16,005 nt of DNA. Origin: Jaenimonas drosophilae (taxonomy: Eukaryota > Euglenozoa > Kinetoplastea > Trypanosomatida > Trypanosomatidae). The stretch spans positions 1 through 16,005 of the forward strand of contig JASAON010001352.1 of the NCBI GenBank assembly GCA_030849065.1, given 5' to 3'. This document shows positions 7,362 through 15,846 of this stretch, piece after piece; the stretch's first letter is position 1, and each line of letters starts with the position of its first letter. The notes below the pieces were generated by a model. That model searched no databases. It saw nothing but the letters and a program-made list of their open reading frames with translations, and was not told where the DNA came from. The position numbers and the translations under genes were made by a program.

Positions 7362-10300
7362 ATGAAGCATCGAGCACGTACATCGAGTGTGGCGAGCAGC
7401 CCCACATGCCGATCGAGCGCGCAGACGACCGTTGATCGCCGCCCCAACCACAACACCGCACGTGGCACCCCTCGTTCCACCTCCATCAGCATCAACACCA
7501 ATACCACCAACAACAACAAGAAGACTAGTGCAGCGCACACAAGTCCTGCCTCCAAACGTGGCAAGAATCTTCCTGCTGGACGTGGCTTGAACGGTTCTGC
7601 ACTACGTGAGCATCTTCCACCCCCGCTGAAGTACTGGCCTCTTCTCACGCAAACACAACGCCGCAATGCGATGGATCTCAGCCGTCGAGCCGCTGCCACC
7701 ACCTCACGACGAGACACCAACAACAACAACAACAACAACAGCTCTGCCCCACCCTTGCCCAGCACCAACACCAACACCAACAACAACAACAACAACAATA
7801 GTAGCAACAACGGAAGTAGTGCGCTGAGTGATGATCCCCAAGCCTTCCTGGATTTGCTTCGTTTAATAAAGTCCATGTGCTGCCGTGTTGATCCAACTGA
7901 GGTGGCGAGCTCCACATCGCTGGTGCTGCGGGGTGATGGTGGTGCATCATCGCCCACTAAATCTGCCAACGCACACGATGGCAAACACACAACAACACAC
8001 TTCAGTCCTGCACGTGTGGGAAAGTTGGGAGGAGCCACAAACCAAGTGGATCATCCAACAACAACAACTTCATCATCGTCGGTGGTGATGGCCCCCACAA
8101 AGCGTAGTGGTGGTGTTGGTGTTGTTGGTGTTGGTGCAACGACGGGTATGCCATCTACTTGTGGTGAAGCAGAGATGATCTTGTGGAGGCTGGAAGAGGC
8201 GCAGGAGGCGCTCTTTCCCAGCCCGCTCGCGACGAGCGGCGGCGTACGTTTGCTGCCGAGCAAGCTGCCAAGCATTGTGCCACTGCGACGTAGTGTATCC
8301 AACAACACCATTCCACCACCAACAACAACAACCAACAATGTATCTGCAGAGATGATGAACATGATGATGATGCGTGGCAAGGGCAGCACCACAACCACAA
8401 CGGCCAATGTTGGTGCGATGGTGCCACGACGAAAAGTATGGAAAGTTTTCATTCGCGATCGCACCTCCGCCTTCTCCATGTTGATGGCCGCCGCTCGGAG
8501 TGAGGTGGTCTGTGCCGATGTACGCATCGCCGCGACACTTCTCACGCTGATTTACAACATCACCCGCAGCCTCCCGATGGAGGTACAGCGCACATCCATA
8601 CGGCAGTGCGAGCGTCTGGGCCTCGCCAAGGCGTGTGGTGCCGTCGTACGTACATGTTCTGCCATTCCAAGCACACACACCGATTGTATCACCATCAACG
8701 GCCACACCGGAGCGGCACTGCACATTCGTGCGGTGGAGTCTGCTGGATTGCTCCTCGCTCTCTGCGCGAGCTACAGCAACAACACCAGCGTGTTTGTGCG
8801 TCTCTCGCGTGGGCTGAGCAAATTGATGCAGGCGGCAGAGATGTTGGCGTCGATGGTGGAGCAGAAGCTGAGCAACTACAGAACCTTGTCGGACTTTGAT
8901 TGCTCCGCCGCCACTCCACATCACAAGACCAACAACAACAACAACAACAACAACGTCAATGGCTGTGTGGATGGCAACAACAACAACAGTGGAGAGGCTT
9001 CGCAACGTACGCGTACGACAGAAGCTGTTCTGAGGCTGAGAGACTGTACCACCCCCTTCACCAATCCTCTTCTGCACATGTTGTTGGCGCTCTTCGCACT
9101 CTGCCGATCGGCGGCAACGGCGCAGGAGCTCGGCCCCCGGTGTGCCGCGCTCTGCGCTCGCTCCATTGCCACCACATCAGCCTTCATCATCCACACCGCC
9201 CCCAAGTTGTTGCACGTCATGGCCATTCGTGGCCAAGACAACAACAACAACAGCAGTGGTGTTCTTCGATGTACTACGTCAGGAGAGCACCTGGAAGAGG
9301 TTGGTGGCACCTTCATCTCCATCTCTGTTGCATCGTGGCTGCGGCATCTCGAGCTCCTCACGTTTTGGTCGGCGGCGTTGCTTCATCGAATAACGTCGCA
9401 GGCATCTTCATCACGTGTGGCGTGCAGCGAGGCGGCGATGCAGTGCGGGGCCATCACCTCACTCTTTGATATTATTGCCGGTACATCCAACAACAACAAC
9501 AACAACAAGACGTCTGTGGAGGCATCCACCTCCATCTTGTCAGTTGCACCACAACCTGCCACAACAACAACAACAACTTCTTCATCATCATTGACGCATC
9601 GCGTGGTGCGTTCGTTGCGCCATCCTCAGCTCGTTCACGCCGCTCTTCTCGCGATGGAGAGTGTTGTCTCAGGCAGCCGCACCCGCGGTGTGGCGGAGAT
9701 AAACAAGATGGGCGGGCTTCATGTGGTGGCGCAACACATTCTCAGCCTCCCCGACCGCTCTCTCGAGGAGCTCCATCGTGATTATTTGCAGCTGTGCTCG
9801 TTGCACAACCTCCGCCAACTTCCCGCACCGGATGAGGTGGACCCCAATGCGGTGAATCAACGTCTGCCCGATCATCTTCGGCCGCGACCTCCTCCGCGTG
9901 GCACCACCACCTCACGACCAACACCGAACATCAATAACAACAACAACAACAACATGAGTGAGGCTGCCTCCACCACAGATGCAGAGCTCGCCAACATTGA
10001 AGGTGGCACGATGGAGGTGTTTGACGTGGATGCGCACGTGGATTGGCTCTCACCGGAGCTCCGCGGCGGTGTTGTTGCCGCGCCAACCATGTTGCCAGAG
10101 ATGCATCACTGCCCGCTGCCGTGGAGCTTCACGGCTGTTGGCCCTCCGCCCATGCTAAGATGGATGGATGAGGATGATGCGCACCAACACGATGGCGAGC
10201 GACTGCGGCCATCCACGATGGAGGAGCGAAAGGCCGTCATTCGGCGGCAGATTCATCGCTTGGCACAAGGACCTCCAGCGGATGAGATGATGAGTAGTGG

Positions 10301-13300
10301 AGGTGGTGGTGAAACGTTGCCGCGCCACAACATTGTGTTTGAGCGTGATGGCGCAGAAGTGGAGGTGGTGGCGGATGCTGCTGCTGCATCAGCCTCAACA
10401 CCTCCACTGCACAACAACAACAGTAGTAGTAGTAGTTATACCACACCTCAGCTGGTCTTTGCCTCCAACTTCGAGAGTGGCAATCTTCAACGTGCGGTGC
10501 GTGTTGGTGATGATGTGTACGACCTCCTCCTCAGCTTTGATACCGCCACGAACAGTTTCGTGCAGTGGTTTTGCTTCGCCATCTCCTCCTACGTACCTGG
10601 GCACACATACCACTTCACCATTGTTAATCTCGAAAAGACGAGCAGCACCTTCAATGAAGGCCAGCTGCCACTACTGCTGCACGTGCCTTCATCATCATCA
10701 TCATCATCATTGGGAGGTGCTGCTGCTGCTGCAGATGATGTTGATGTTGTTGTTGCGGATGGCGGTGATGCTCCACGGTGGCAACGTACCGGTGAGGGTG
10801 TGTTCTACTACCAAAACTCCTACGAACGCCCTCCACGCAACACACTCTTCCCAAAGAAGATGGTCGTTGGAAGTGCCAGCAACAACAACAACAACAACAC
10901 CTCCATGAGCACCATCATCAACGCCAACAACAGCAACAGCAACAACACCTCCATGAGCGGGCGTGGTGGTGGTACACTGGACGAAGGTGGCAGCCCGTTG
11001 ATGCCCGCCAAACCACGCGGCAATGCGCCAACCACATTTCCGCGACGTCTTGGTGGCTCATTGAACGCATCTACACGCACTGCCTCTCCATCAAGACCTC
11101 CACGGAGCTCCCTGCACGGAAACAAGATGCCTGTTGGCAAACGAGGCTCTGCCGCCGCCAACACACGTCGAGCAGCAGCAGGTGCTTCAACAACATCATC
11201 GCCATCACTGGCAGGAGGAGGTGGTAGTGGTGTGGGATCACCAACCTCATGCCGATCATCCAACACCAACACCACACGCAAAGCGGCGAGCTCATCCTAC
11301 TACTCGTTGAGCTTTTCCATCACGATGCCACCCGCGGGAGGTGTTGTTTATCTCGCCAATTGTTTGCCCTACACGTACACGGAGCTCCGACTGCATATGC
11401 AGCAACTCCAGAAGACTCTGGCACCAACATGTGCTTCATCCACGCAACAACAACAGCATTCGCGGGGAACACCATCGCTACACTCATCGCGTTCGCCATC
11501 ACCGTCGCGAGGCACGACGGAGGATCTCACGCAGATGATGGCATCCTCCTCCACCGCCACACACAACAACAACAACAACAGTGCTCGAGGTAGCAGCACA
11601 ACGCATGCTGCCAGCCCACTCATGGTGCAGATGTTGTGCAGATCCACGGGCGGGCTCCCGATTCCGCTCTTGACGCTGACCAACCTCATTCGCCGAGATA
11701 CCGGTGAGCTCTACGCAACGGAAGATGTGCAGCGCCGCCCCGTGTGTGTGTTGGTGGCGCGCGTACATCCGGGCGAGAGCAACTCAAGCTGGGTGATGAA
11801 TGGCATCCTCGACTGCCTTGTTGCTGGAGCACGCCACCTTCAGCAACAACAACAACAACAACAACAAAAACGTGGTGTGGTTGGTGTTGCTAGTGGTGAT
11901 GATGTTGTGCGTGATGAAGCACAACATAAGCAACAACAACCACCACCACAACAACAACATGACGATGATGCGTCCACCTGTGCGTGGGCCGCCGACCTCC
12001 TTGACCACTTCGTCTTCAAGATTGTTCCGATGCTCAACGTGGATGGCGTTGTGATGGGCAATCATCGATGTTCCTTGTACGGCGTTGATCTAAACCGCGA
12101 CTACCTCGCCCCACGCAGCAACATCAATCCGGTGCTCTACGCCGTGAAACAACTCATTCGCTATCTCACCACGCGTGAGCAGCGCCACGTGATTATGTAC
12201 GCCGACTTTCATGGCCACTCACGTGCCAAGAACTTTTTGCTCTACGGCTGCACCAACACACGTACGCAGAAACGTACGCCGGCAAACAACAACAACAACA
12301 ACAAGCAACAACATCGTGTGAGTGAGGCGGGAAGTGTGGGTGGTGGGGATGCACTCGCCGCCACCACCAACAGCACCACCAACACAAGTACAGCCGCAGC
12401 CGGTAGCTCCATCCATGATACCACCAACAACATGTCAGCCGCACAATCATCCTCAACAACATGCGTGCCAACATCATCATCATCATCGTGGTTGGCCATC
12501 TCTCCAGAAAAGCTGTTCCCATCACTTCTCGCACACATGAACTACGCCTTCAACATTGCGCAGAATAATTTTGCGATGCAGAAGAGCAAACGCAGCTCCG
12601 GGCGGGTGGTGATGTATCGGGAGTTTGGCATCCGGATGAGCTACGGTGTAGAAGGAACCATGATGGGAGGTCGTGGTGCCATTGGTGTGCTTCCACGTCC
12701 ATCATCATCACCATCACCAACAACAACAGCAACAACAACAACAACGCCCATGATGATGATGCAGAAGAGCATCTACGCAGATGTACCGAACTACTCCACC
12801 ATTTCAGATGAAGCGCCGTACTACACATCAACGTATCGCTATTTTGGTGCTACGTTTGTGGCAGCTCTCGCCATGTTGTTGAAGATGGAGCGCGACGTGA
12901 ATCGTGCAGCTGTGGTTGCTGCTGCAGGTGAGTATGCAGATGAGCTTGATGTTGTTGGCGATGGCGTGGTGCATGATGGTGATGATGTACATGGCCAACA
13001 ACAACAACAACAACAACATCAGCAACATGCGATGATGATGGAGGCGGTCGCCACGCGAGCGTGGGCGATGACTGCGACGGCTGGCACGAGCAAAGCTCCT
13101 CCGGTGCTCTCCTACTCGGATGGATCCATGATGGCGATGAGCTCCAACTGCAACACACGAACAACAACCAACAACAACAACAACGTACCAACGCATGGTG
13201 TACCGTTGCAGCAGCAACGTGAGATCTTGTTTGGCCTCCTTCGTGGCAATCAGCAAGAGATGGAGGAGCTGAGTGATGATGATGATGATGCTAGTGTTGG

Positions 13301-13568
13301 TGGTGATAGCGATGATGGTGATGGTGCTACGAGTACGGGTGGGCGTAGTGGGCGTGGAGGTGCCAACAGTAGTGGAGCAGATGCAGAAGCATCAACTTCA
13401 GCTGCCAACGAAGCATGTTCGTCCGTGGAGGGAAGTGATGATGCAGATGATGATGATGATGATGAAGTTGATGACGAGGTGGATGATGACGATGATAGTG
13501 CGTGGATGGATGCACCGTGCGAAACATTTGATGGTGATTTGCCAGATAGCCTCAACGACATGCTGTAG
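7362..13568 (+). CDS. Cytosolic carboxypeptidase, CCP1/Nna1 (AGTPBP1)-like, M14 family
   Basis: This 2068-residue metallocarboxypeptidase belongs to the CCP (M14D) family, which removes glutamates from tubulin tails and side chains. In order: a basic Ser/Thr/Asn-rich N-terminus (1-350); a helical armadillo-like region (about 360-823), as in CCP1; a linker; the CCP N-domain from LVFASNFESGNLQ (1031) to YLANCLPYTYTE (about 1330-1345); the catalytic domain (about 1422-1845); and a tail ending in an Asp-rich block (about 1967-2068). All catalytic marks are present: HPGE (1469-1472), NVDG (1559-1562), NHRCSL with R1569, DLNR (1576-1579), DFHGH with zinc ligand H1617, and SYGVEG with catalytic E1764. 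Asn, Gln and Ser tracts expand several surface loops, including about 160 residues between two N-domain strands. It is far longer than human CCP1 (about 1200 residues), mainly through these tracts. The start is the first ATG after a 917-base ATG-free stretch. Tubulin as substrate is inferred from the family; the ARM region favours CCP1-type over shorter CCPs. Confidence 0.93.
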   Translation: MKHRARTSSVASSPTCRSSAQTTVDRRPNHNTARGTPRSTSISINTNTTNNNKKTSAAHTSPASKRGKNLPAGRGLNGSALREHLPPPLKYWPLLTQTQRRNAMDLSRRAAATTSRRDTNNNNNNNSSAPPLPSTNTNTNNNNNNNSSNNGSSALSDDPQAFLDLLRLIKSMCCRVDPTEVASSTSLVLRGDGGASSPTKSANAHDGKHTTTHFSPARVGKLGGATNQVDHPTTTTSSSSVVMAPTKRSGGVGVVGVGATTGMPSTCGEAEMILWRLEEAQEALFPSPLATSGGVRLLPSKLPSIVPLRRSVSNNTIPPPTTTTNNVSAEMMNMMMMRGKGSTTTTTANVGAMVPRRKVWKVFIRDRTSAFSMLMAAARSEVVCADVRIAATLLTLIYNITRSLPMEVQRTSIRQCERLGLAKACGAVVRTCSAIPSTHTDCITINGHTGAALHIRAVESAGLLLALCASYSNNTSVFVRLSRGLSKLMQAAEMLASMVEQKLSNYRTLSDFDCSAATPHHKTNNNNNNNNVNGCVDGNNNNSGEASQRTRTTEAVLRLRDCTTPFTNPLLHMLLALFALCRSAATAQELGPRCAALCARSIATTSAFIIHTAPKLLHVMAIRGQDNNNNSSGVLRCTTSGEHLEEVGGTFISISVASWLRHLELLTFWSAALLHRITSQASSSRVACSEAAMQCGAITSLFDIIAGTSNNNNNNKTSVEASTSILSVAPQPATTTTTTSSSSLTHRVVRSLRHPQLVHAALLAMESVVSGSRTRGVAEINKMGGLHVVAQHILSLPDRSLEELHRDYLQLCSLHNLRQLPAPDEVDPNAVNQRLPDHLRPRPPPRGTTTSRPTPNINNNNNNNMSEAASTTDAELANIEGGTMEVFDVDAHVDWLSPELRGGVVAAPTMLPEMHHCPLPWSFTAVGPPPMLRWMDEDDAHQHDGERLRPSTMEERKAVIRRQIHRLAQGPPADEMMSSGGGGETLPRHNIVFERDGAEVEVVADAAAASASTPPLHNNNSSSSSYTTPQLVFASNFESGNLQRAVRVGDDVYDLLLSFDTATNSFVQWFCFAISSYVPGHTYHFTIVNLEKTSSTFNEGQLPLLLHVPSSSSSSSLGGAAAAADDVDVVVADGGDAPRWQRTGEGVFYYQNSYERPPRNTLFPKKMVVGSASNNNNNNTSMSTIINANNSNSNNTSMSGRGGGTLDEGGSPLMPAKPRGNAPTTFPRRLGGSLNASTRTASPSRPPRSSLHGNKMPVGKRGSAAANTRRAAAGASTTSSPSLAGGGGSGVGSPTSCRSSNTNTTRKAASSSYYSLSFSITMPPAGGVVYLANCLPYTYTELRLHMQQLQKTLAPTCASSTQQQQHSRGTPSLHSSRSPSPSRGTTEDLTQMMASSSTATHNNNNNSARGSSTTHAASPLMVQMLCRSTGGLPIPLLTLTNLIRRDTGELYATEDVQRRPVCVLVARVHPGESNSSWVMNGILDCLVAGARHLQQQQQQQQQKRGVVGVASGDDVVRDEAQHKQQQPPPQQQHDDDASTCAWAADLLDHFVFKIVPMLNVDGVVMGNHRCSLYGVDLNRDYLAPRSNINPVLYAVKQLIRYLTTREQRHVIMYADFHGHSRAKNFLLYGCTNTRTQKRTPANNNNNNKQQHRVSEAGSVGGGDALAATTNSTTNTSTAAAGSSIHDTTNNMSAAQSSSTTCVPTSSSSSWLAISPEKLFPSLLAHMNYAFNIAQNNFAMQKSKRSSGRVVMYREFGIRMSYGVEGTMMGGRGAIGVLPRPSSSPSPTTTATTTTTPMMMMQKSIYADVPNYSTISDEAPYYTSTYRYFGATFVAALAMLLKMERDVNRAAVVAAAGEYADELDVVGDGVVHDGDDVHGQQQQQQQHQQHAMMMEAVATRAWAMTATAGTSKAPPVLSYSDGSMMAMSSNCNTRTTTNNNNNVPTHGVPLQQQREILFGLLRGNQQEMEELSDDDDDASVGGDSDDGDGATSTGGRSGRGGANSSGADAEASTSAANEACSSVEGSDDADDDDDDEVDDEVDDDDDSAWMDAPCETFDGDLPDSLNDML
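12995..13018 (+). repeat. CAA tract coding for Gln run in the CCP tail
   Basis: A pure CAA tract continues into a Gln/His stretch in the region after the catalytic domain. Comparable AAC or CAA tracts occur in this gene near 7718, 7780, 8930, 9488, 9935, 10880, 11840 and 12285. Confidence 0.85.
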
Positions 13569-13672
13569 CACGTACGTACGCGTATCACCTTCATCTCAAC
13601 AACAACAACAACAACGCACAAACACGTTCGTGCATCTTCTTCATGTCACTTTTGTATACTTCGTTGCCATTC

Positions 13673-13723
13673 ATGATGATCATGATGATGTTGATGTTGG
13701 TGATGATGATCATGATGATGTTG
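13673..13723 (+). repeat. 21-bp direct repeat with internal palindrome
   Basis: A 21-bp unit beginning ATGATGATCATGATGATG occurs at 13673-13693 and 13703-13723, spaced 30 bases apart start to start. Each copy contains the palindrome ATGATCAT. It lies in the predicted 3' UTR of the carboxypeptidase gene. Confidence 0.9.
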
Positions 13724-13772
13724 GCCGAGTGGGTCTTCCTTCCCCCTCATGCTCATTCACGCACGCACACAC

Positions 13773-13804
13773 GTGTTTCTTTGCATATCTTCTTCCTTTC
13801 CTAG
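13773..13804 (+). promoter_or_regulatory. Predicted trans-splice acceptor for the membrane-protein gene
   Basis: GTTTCTTTGCATATC is followed by TTCTTCCTTTCCTAG, with the AG at 13803-13804. The first ATG after it is 13833, giving a 28-base leader. It falls inside the longer frame that begins at 13749 and so excludes that earlier ATG if it is used. Confidence 0.6.
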
Positions 13805-13832
13805 ATCATACAACACAGGGAAGTACGCACAC

Positions 13833-14383
13833 ATGGCGTGGCACAGTGATGAGCTCCTCGGCCTCTCCACAGAACCCGTCGTTGATGTACCGCCATCATC
13901 ATCATCATCATCATCTGCAGAAGATGCAACACCACGTTTCATGATTGTTGGTGCCATCGCAGCCATTGGCGCATACATTGCGTACTCACTTGTGCAACTT
14001 CATCGCCAGACACCGCCACAAACACTTTGGCGAGATGATGATGATGATGTTGGTGTTGGTGTGCCAAAACACTCACTGAGTGAGGATGTTGTTGTCGTTG
14101 ATGATGATGATGTTGGCGATGCACACACATGTGCCACGGTGCCACTTGTGTGTTGCATCAATTTTGATGATATCTCACGCTCAACGATGCGTGTTGCGAT
14201 GGATGCGTGGTTTGCATCCACGGATGTGGAGGTGGCCTACACCAACACAACATTCATGGATGAGGAGATGTGCAGTGGAGGAGGCAACGATGCAAGCGTG
14301 GAGCACAACGCCATGGCGGCAGCACTCTACGCCTACGCCGATGTGCTACGTCGTGCTCAACGTACATCATCACACACTCATAC

Positions 14384-14417
<34 letters not shown>

Positions 14418-14722
14418 CGCCCGATTTGTGTTGTTGTTTGCCGTTCCGCCATGACGTTGGATCGTGAGCCGCTCTCCGTGCTCGATGTGATGGATCAGCC
14501 AACGCGTGTGCCGCGCATGTCGGGGATGCTGATGCGCGAACACCGCGTGTTGGCCTTCACAACCACAGGAAAACACGCAGAGGTGTTGTGTGATGATGTG
14601 TATGGGGTCGTGGATGCTTCTCGGGCTGCGGCAACCCGTGCCGAGGATGTACGTGGTGGTTCGGCGGTGGTGATGGAGCATCTTCGTCGTTGTTGCGTAC
14701 CACAACATGTTGTTGTGAAGGA

Positions 14723-14756
<34 letters not shown>

Positions 14757-15028
14757 TCATCATCATCATTCTGTGGTATGCCACGTTGGTCTACGTCGAT
14801 GTTGTCGGTGATGATGCGTCTGGCAGCAACATTGCGCTACACCAGGCCATCCACTGCCTTTGCCCTGCGTGGAGGCCTACTTCCATCACAACCAACAACA
14901 ACAACATCATCATCTTCCATGATGATGTTGGCGCAACGGTGGATGCACCACCATCCTCCACGCAACAGCCCTGCGTGGAAGCGTGTGGCACAGTTGCGCC
15001 AACACTTCGTTGGCATTCTTCGATGCAC

Positions 15029-15067
<39 letters not shown>

Positions 15068-15614
15068 GTGTGTGTTGATGATGCTGCCGCGTGTTCGTGC
15101 TCGTTTGGCGGAGCTCATTCGTGTACGACTTGGTGTTCGCGTTGAGGAAGACCAACACCCACAACTTCTTGCTGCATCATCATCATCATCATCATCATCA
15201 TCCGATGAAGTTGTGTTCGTCATGAATATGAATGTCGTTGGCCATCAACAAGTTTCTGCAGTGTTGGCGCAGGAGTTGGTGTGGCTCACGGCACGCATGT
15301 TGCTGGAGTTTCGTCTGAGTACGTCCTCCATCAAGGTTGGTGTGCTGTTGGATGTACCAACAACACAGACGAGCATCGTTCATCATCAACGTGATGTTGC
15401 ACCTCTTCCCATTTGCAGCGGCACGGCCAATGTGGCGGAGTCTGTGCTGACGGCCGTCCTTCACACATCATCATCATCATCATCATCAACTCCTGCACAC
15501 CAGTTGGCAGGAACACAAGTGCAAGATGATGATGATGATGCAAACGTTGTGCCATCGTCTTCGTTGTGGTTGTGTGTTGTGGTGCAGATGTTGCTCAACT
15601 CCACCACAACGTAG
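13833..15614 (+). CDS. Unknown single-pass membrane protein, 593 residues
   Basis: I do not recognise this protein. A hydrophobic segment, FMIVGAIAAIGAYIAYSLVQL (about 36-56), lies after a 35-residue N-terminal part and is followed by basic HRQ, so a single membrane anchor with a large C-terminal domain is likely. That domain alternates hydrophobic strands and helices (for example PLVCCINFDD, RPICVVVCRSAM, EVVFVMNMNVVG, IKVGVLLDV), which suggests an alpha/beta fold split by low-complexity inserts: an Asp/Val block, 11 Gln, Thr/Ser runs, 13 Ser and 9 Ser. A weakly hydrophobic stretch (LWLCVVVQMLL) sits just before the end. No catalytic motif was found. An organelle or endomembrane anchor protein is possible. 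The start is the ATG after the acceptor at 13804; an in-frame ATG at 13749 would add 28 residues. Confidence 0.75.
14385..14417 (+). repeat. (CAA)11 tract coding for 11 Gln
   Basis: Eleven perfect CAA codons encode a Gln run just before the strand-like segment RPICVVV. It is the longest pure CAA tract in the window. Confidence 0.95.
15030..15068 (+). repeat. TCA tract coding for 13 Ser
   Basis: Twelve TCA codons and a terminal TCG encode residues 400-412 of the membrane protein. It is the longest TCA tract in the window. Confidence 0.95.
15177..15203 (+). repeat. TCA tract coding for 9 Ser
   Basis: Eight TCA codons and a terminal TCC encode a second Ser run, about 36 codons after the first one ends. 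Confidence 0.95.
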
Positions 15615-15846
15615 ATGAGTGCGTTCTCACCCCTAATAATGATCTTAGTGTGATACGCACGTACACGCGCACATGTGCAGCAACAACAACTCTAACAACA
15701 ACAACAACAACAACATCTCCTTCATCTTGGTCTTGTGCGTGTAGCTCTTCAAGGAGAGTGAGTGTGTATCTCTCGTGGCATCCGCACACAGAGCTCTAGA
15801 ACAACATCAACCATCAACACGCTTCTGCGTTGCCAACTTCATTGCA
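15615..15846 (+). other. Intergenic region before the last partial gene
   Basis: The gap holds the 3' UTR of the membrane protein, a CAA tract at about 15680-15713 and a pyrimidine tract ending in AG. No ATG occurs between 15675 and 15846, in line with a leader for the next gene. No separate gene is seen. Confidence 0.5.
15714..15744 (+). promoter_or_regulatory. Predicted trans-splice acceptor for the last partial gene
   Basis: ATCTCCTTCATCTTGGTCTTG is followed by TGCGTGTAG, with the AG at 15743-15744. A second AG at 15790-15791 follows a weaker tract. Both leave the ATG at 15847 as the first in the mRNA. Confidence 0.45.

Larger units (their letters stand above)
13569..13832 (+). other. Intergenic region between the CCP gene and the membrane-protein gene
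   Basis: The gap begins with CGTACGTACGCG and a CAA tract, then carries a 21-bp direct repeat (13673-13723), and closes with the pyrimidine tract ending at 13804. No separate gene is seen. A frame continuous with the next gene starts at an ATG at 13749 but lies upstream of the predicted acceptor. Confidence 0.55.

Noticed and set aside
7142..8038. 298-codon antisense frame with long Leu runs
   Set aside because: The Leu and Val runs are the complement of the sense CAA/AAC tracts, and it overlaps the start of the carboxypeptidase. It is a repeat-driven shadow and not a membrane protein.
8073..9077. 334-codon antisense frame opposite the carboxypeptidase
   Set aside because: It lies wholly opposite a well-supported coding region, its residues are biased Val, His and Ser runs complementary to the sense repeats, and it has no family motif or acceptor. 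It is a shadow.
63..15846. tRNA, snoRNA or spliced-leader RNA genes in the intergenic gaps
   Set aside because: No box A/B pair with a cloverleaf, no convincing C/D or H/ACA arrangement and no spliced-leader-like sequence was found by eye. A covariance-model scan would be needed to exclude small RNAs.
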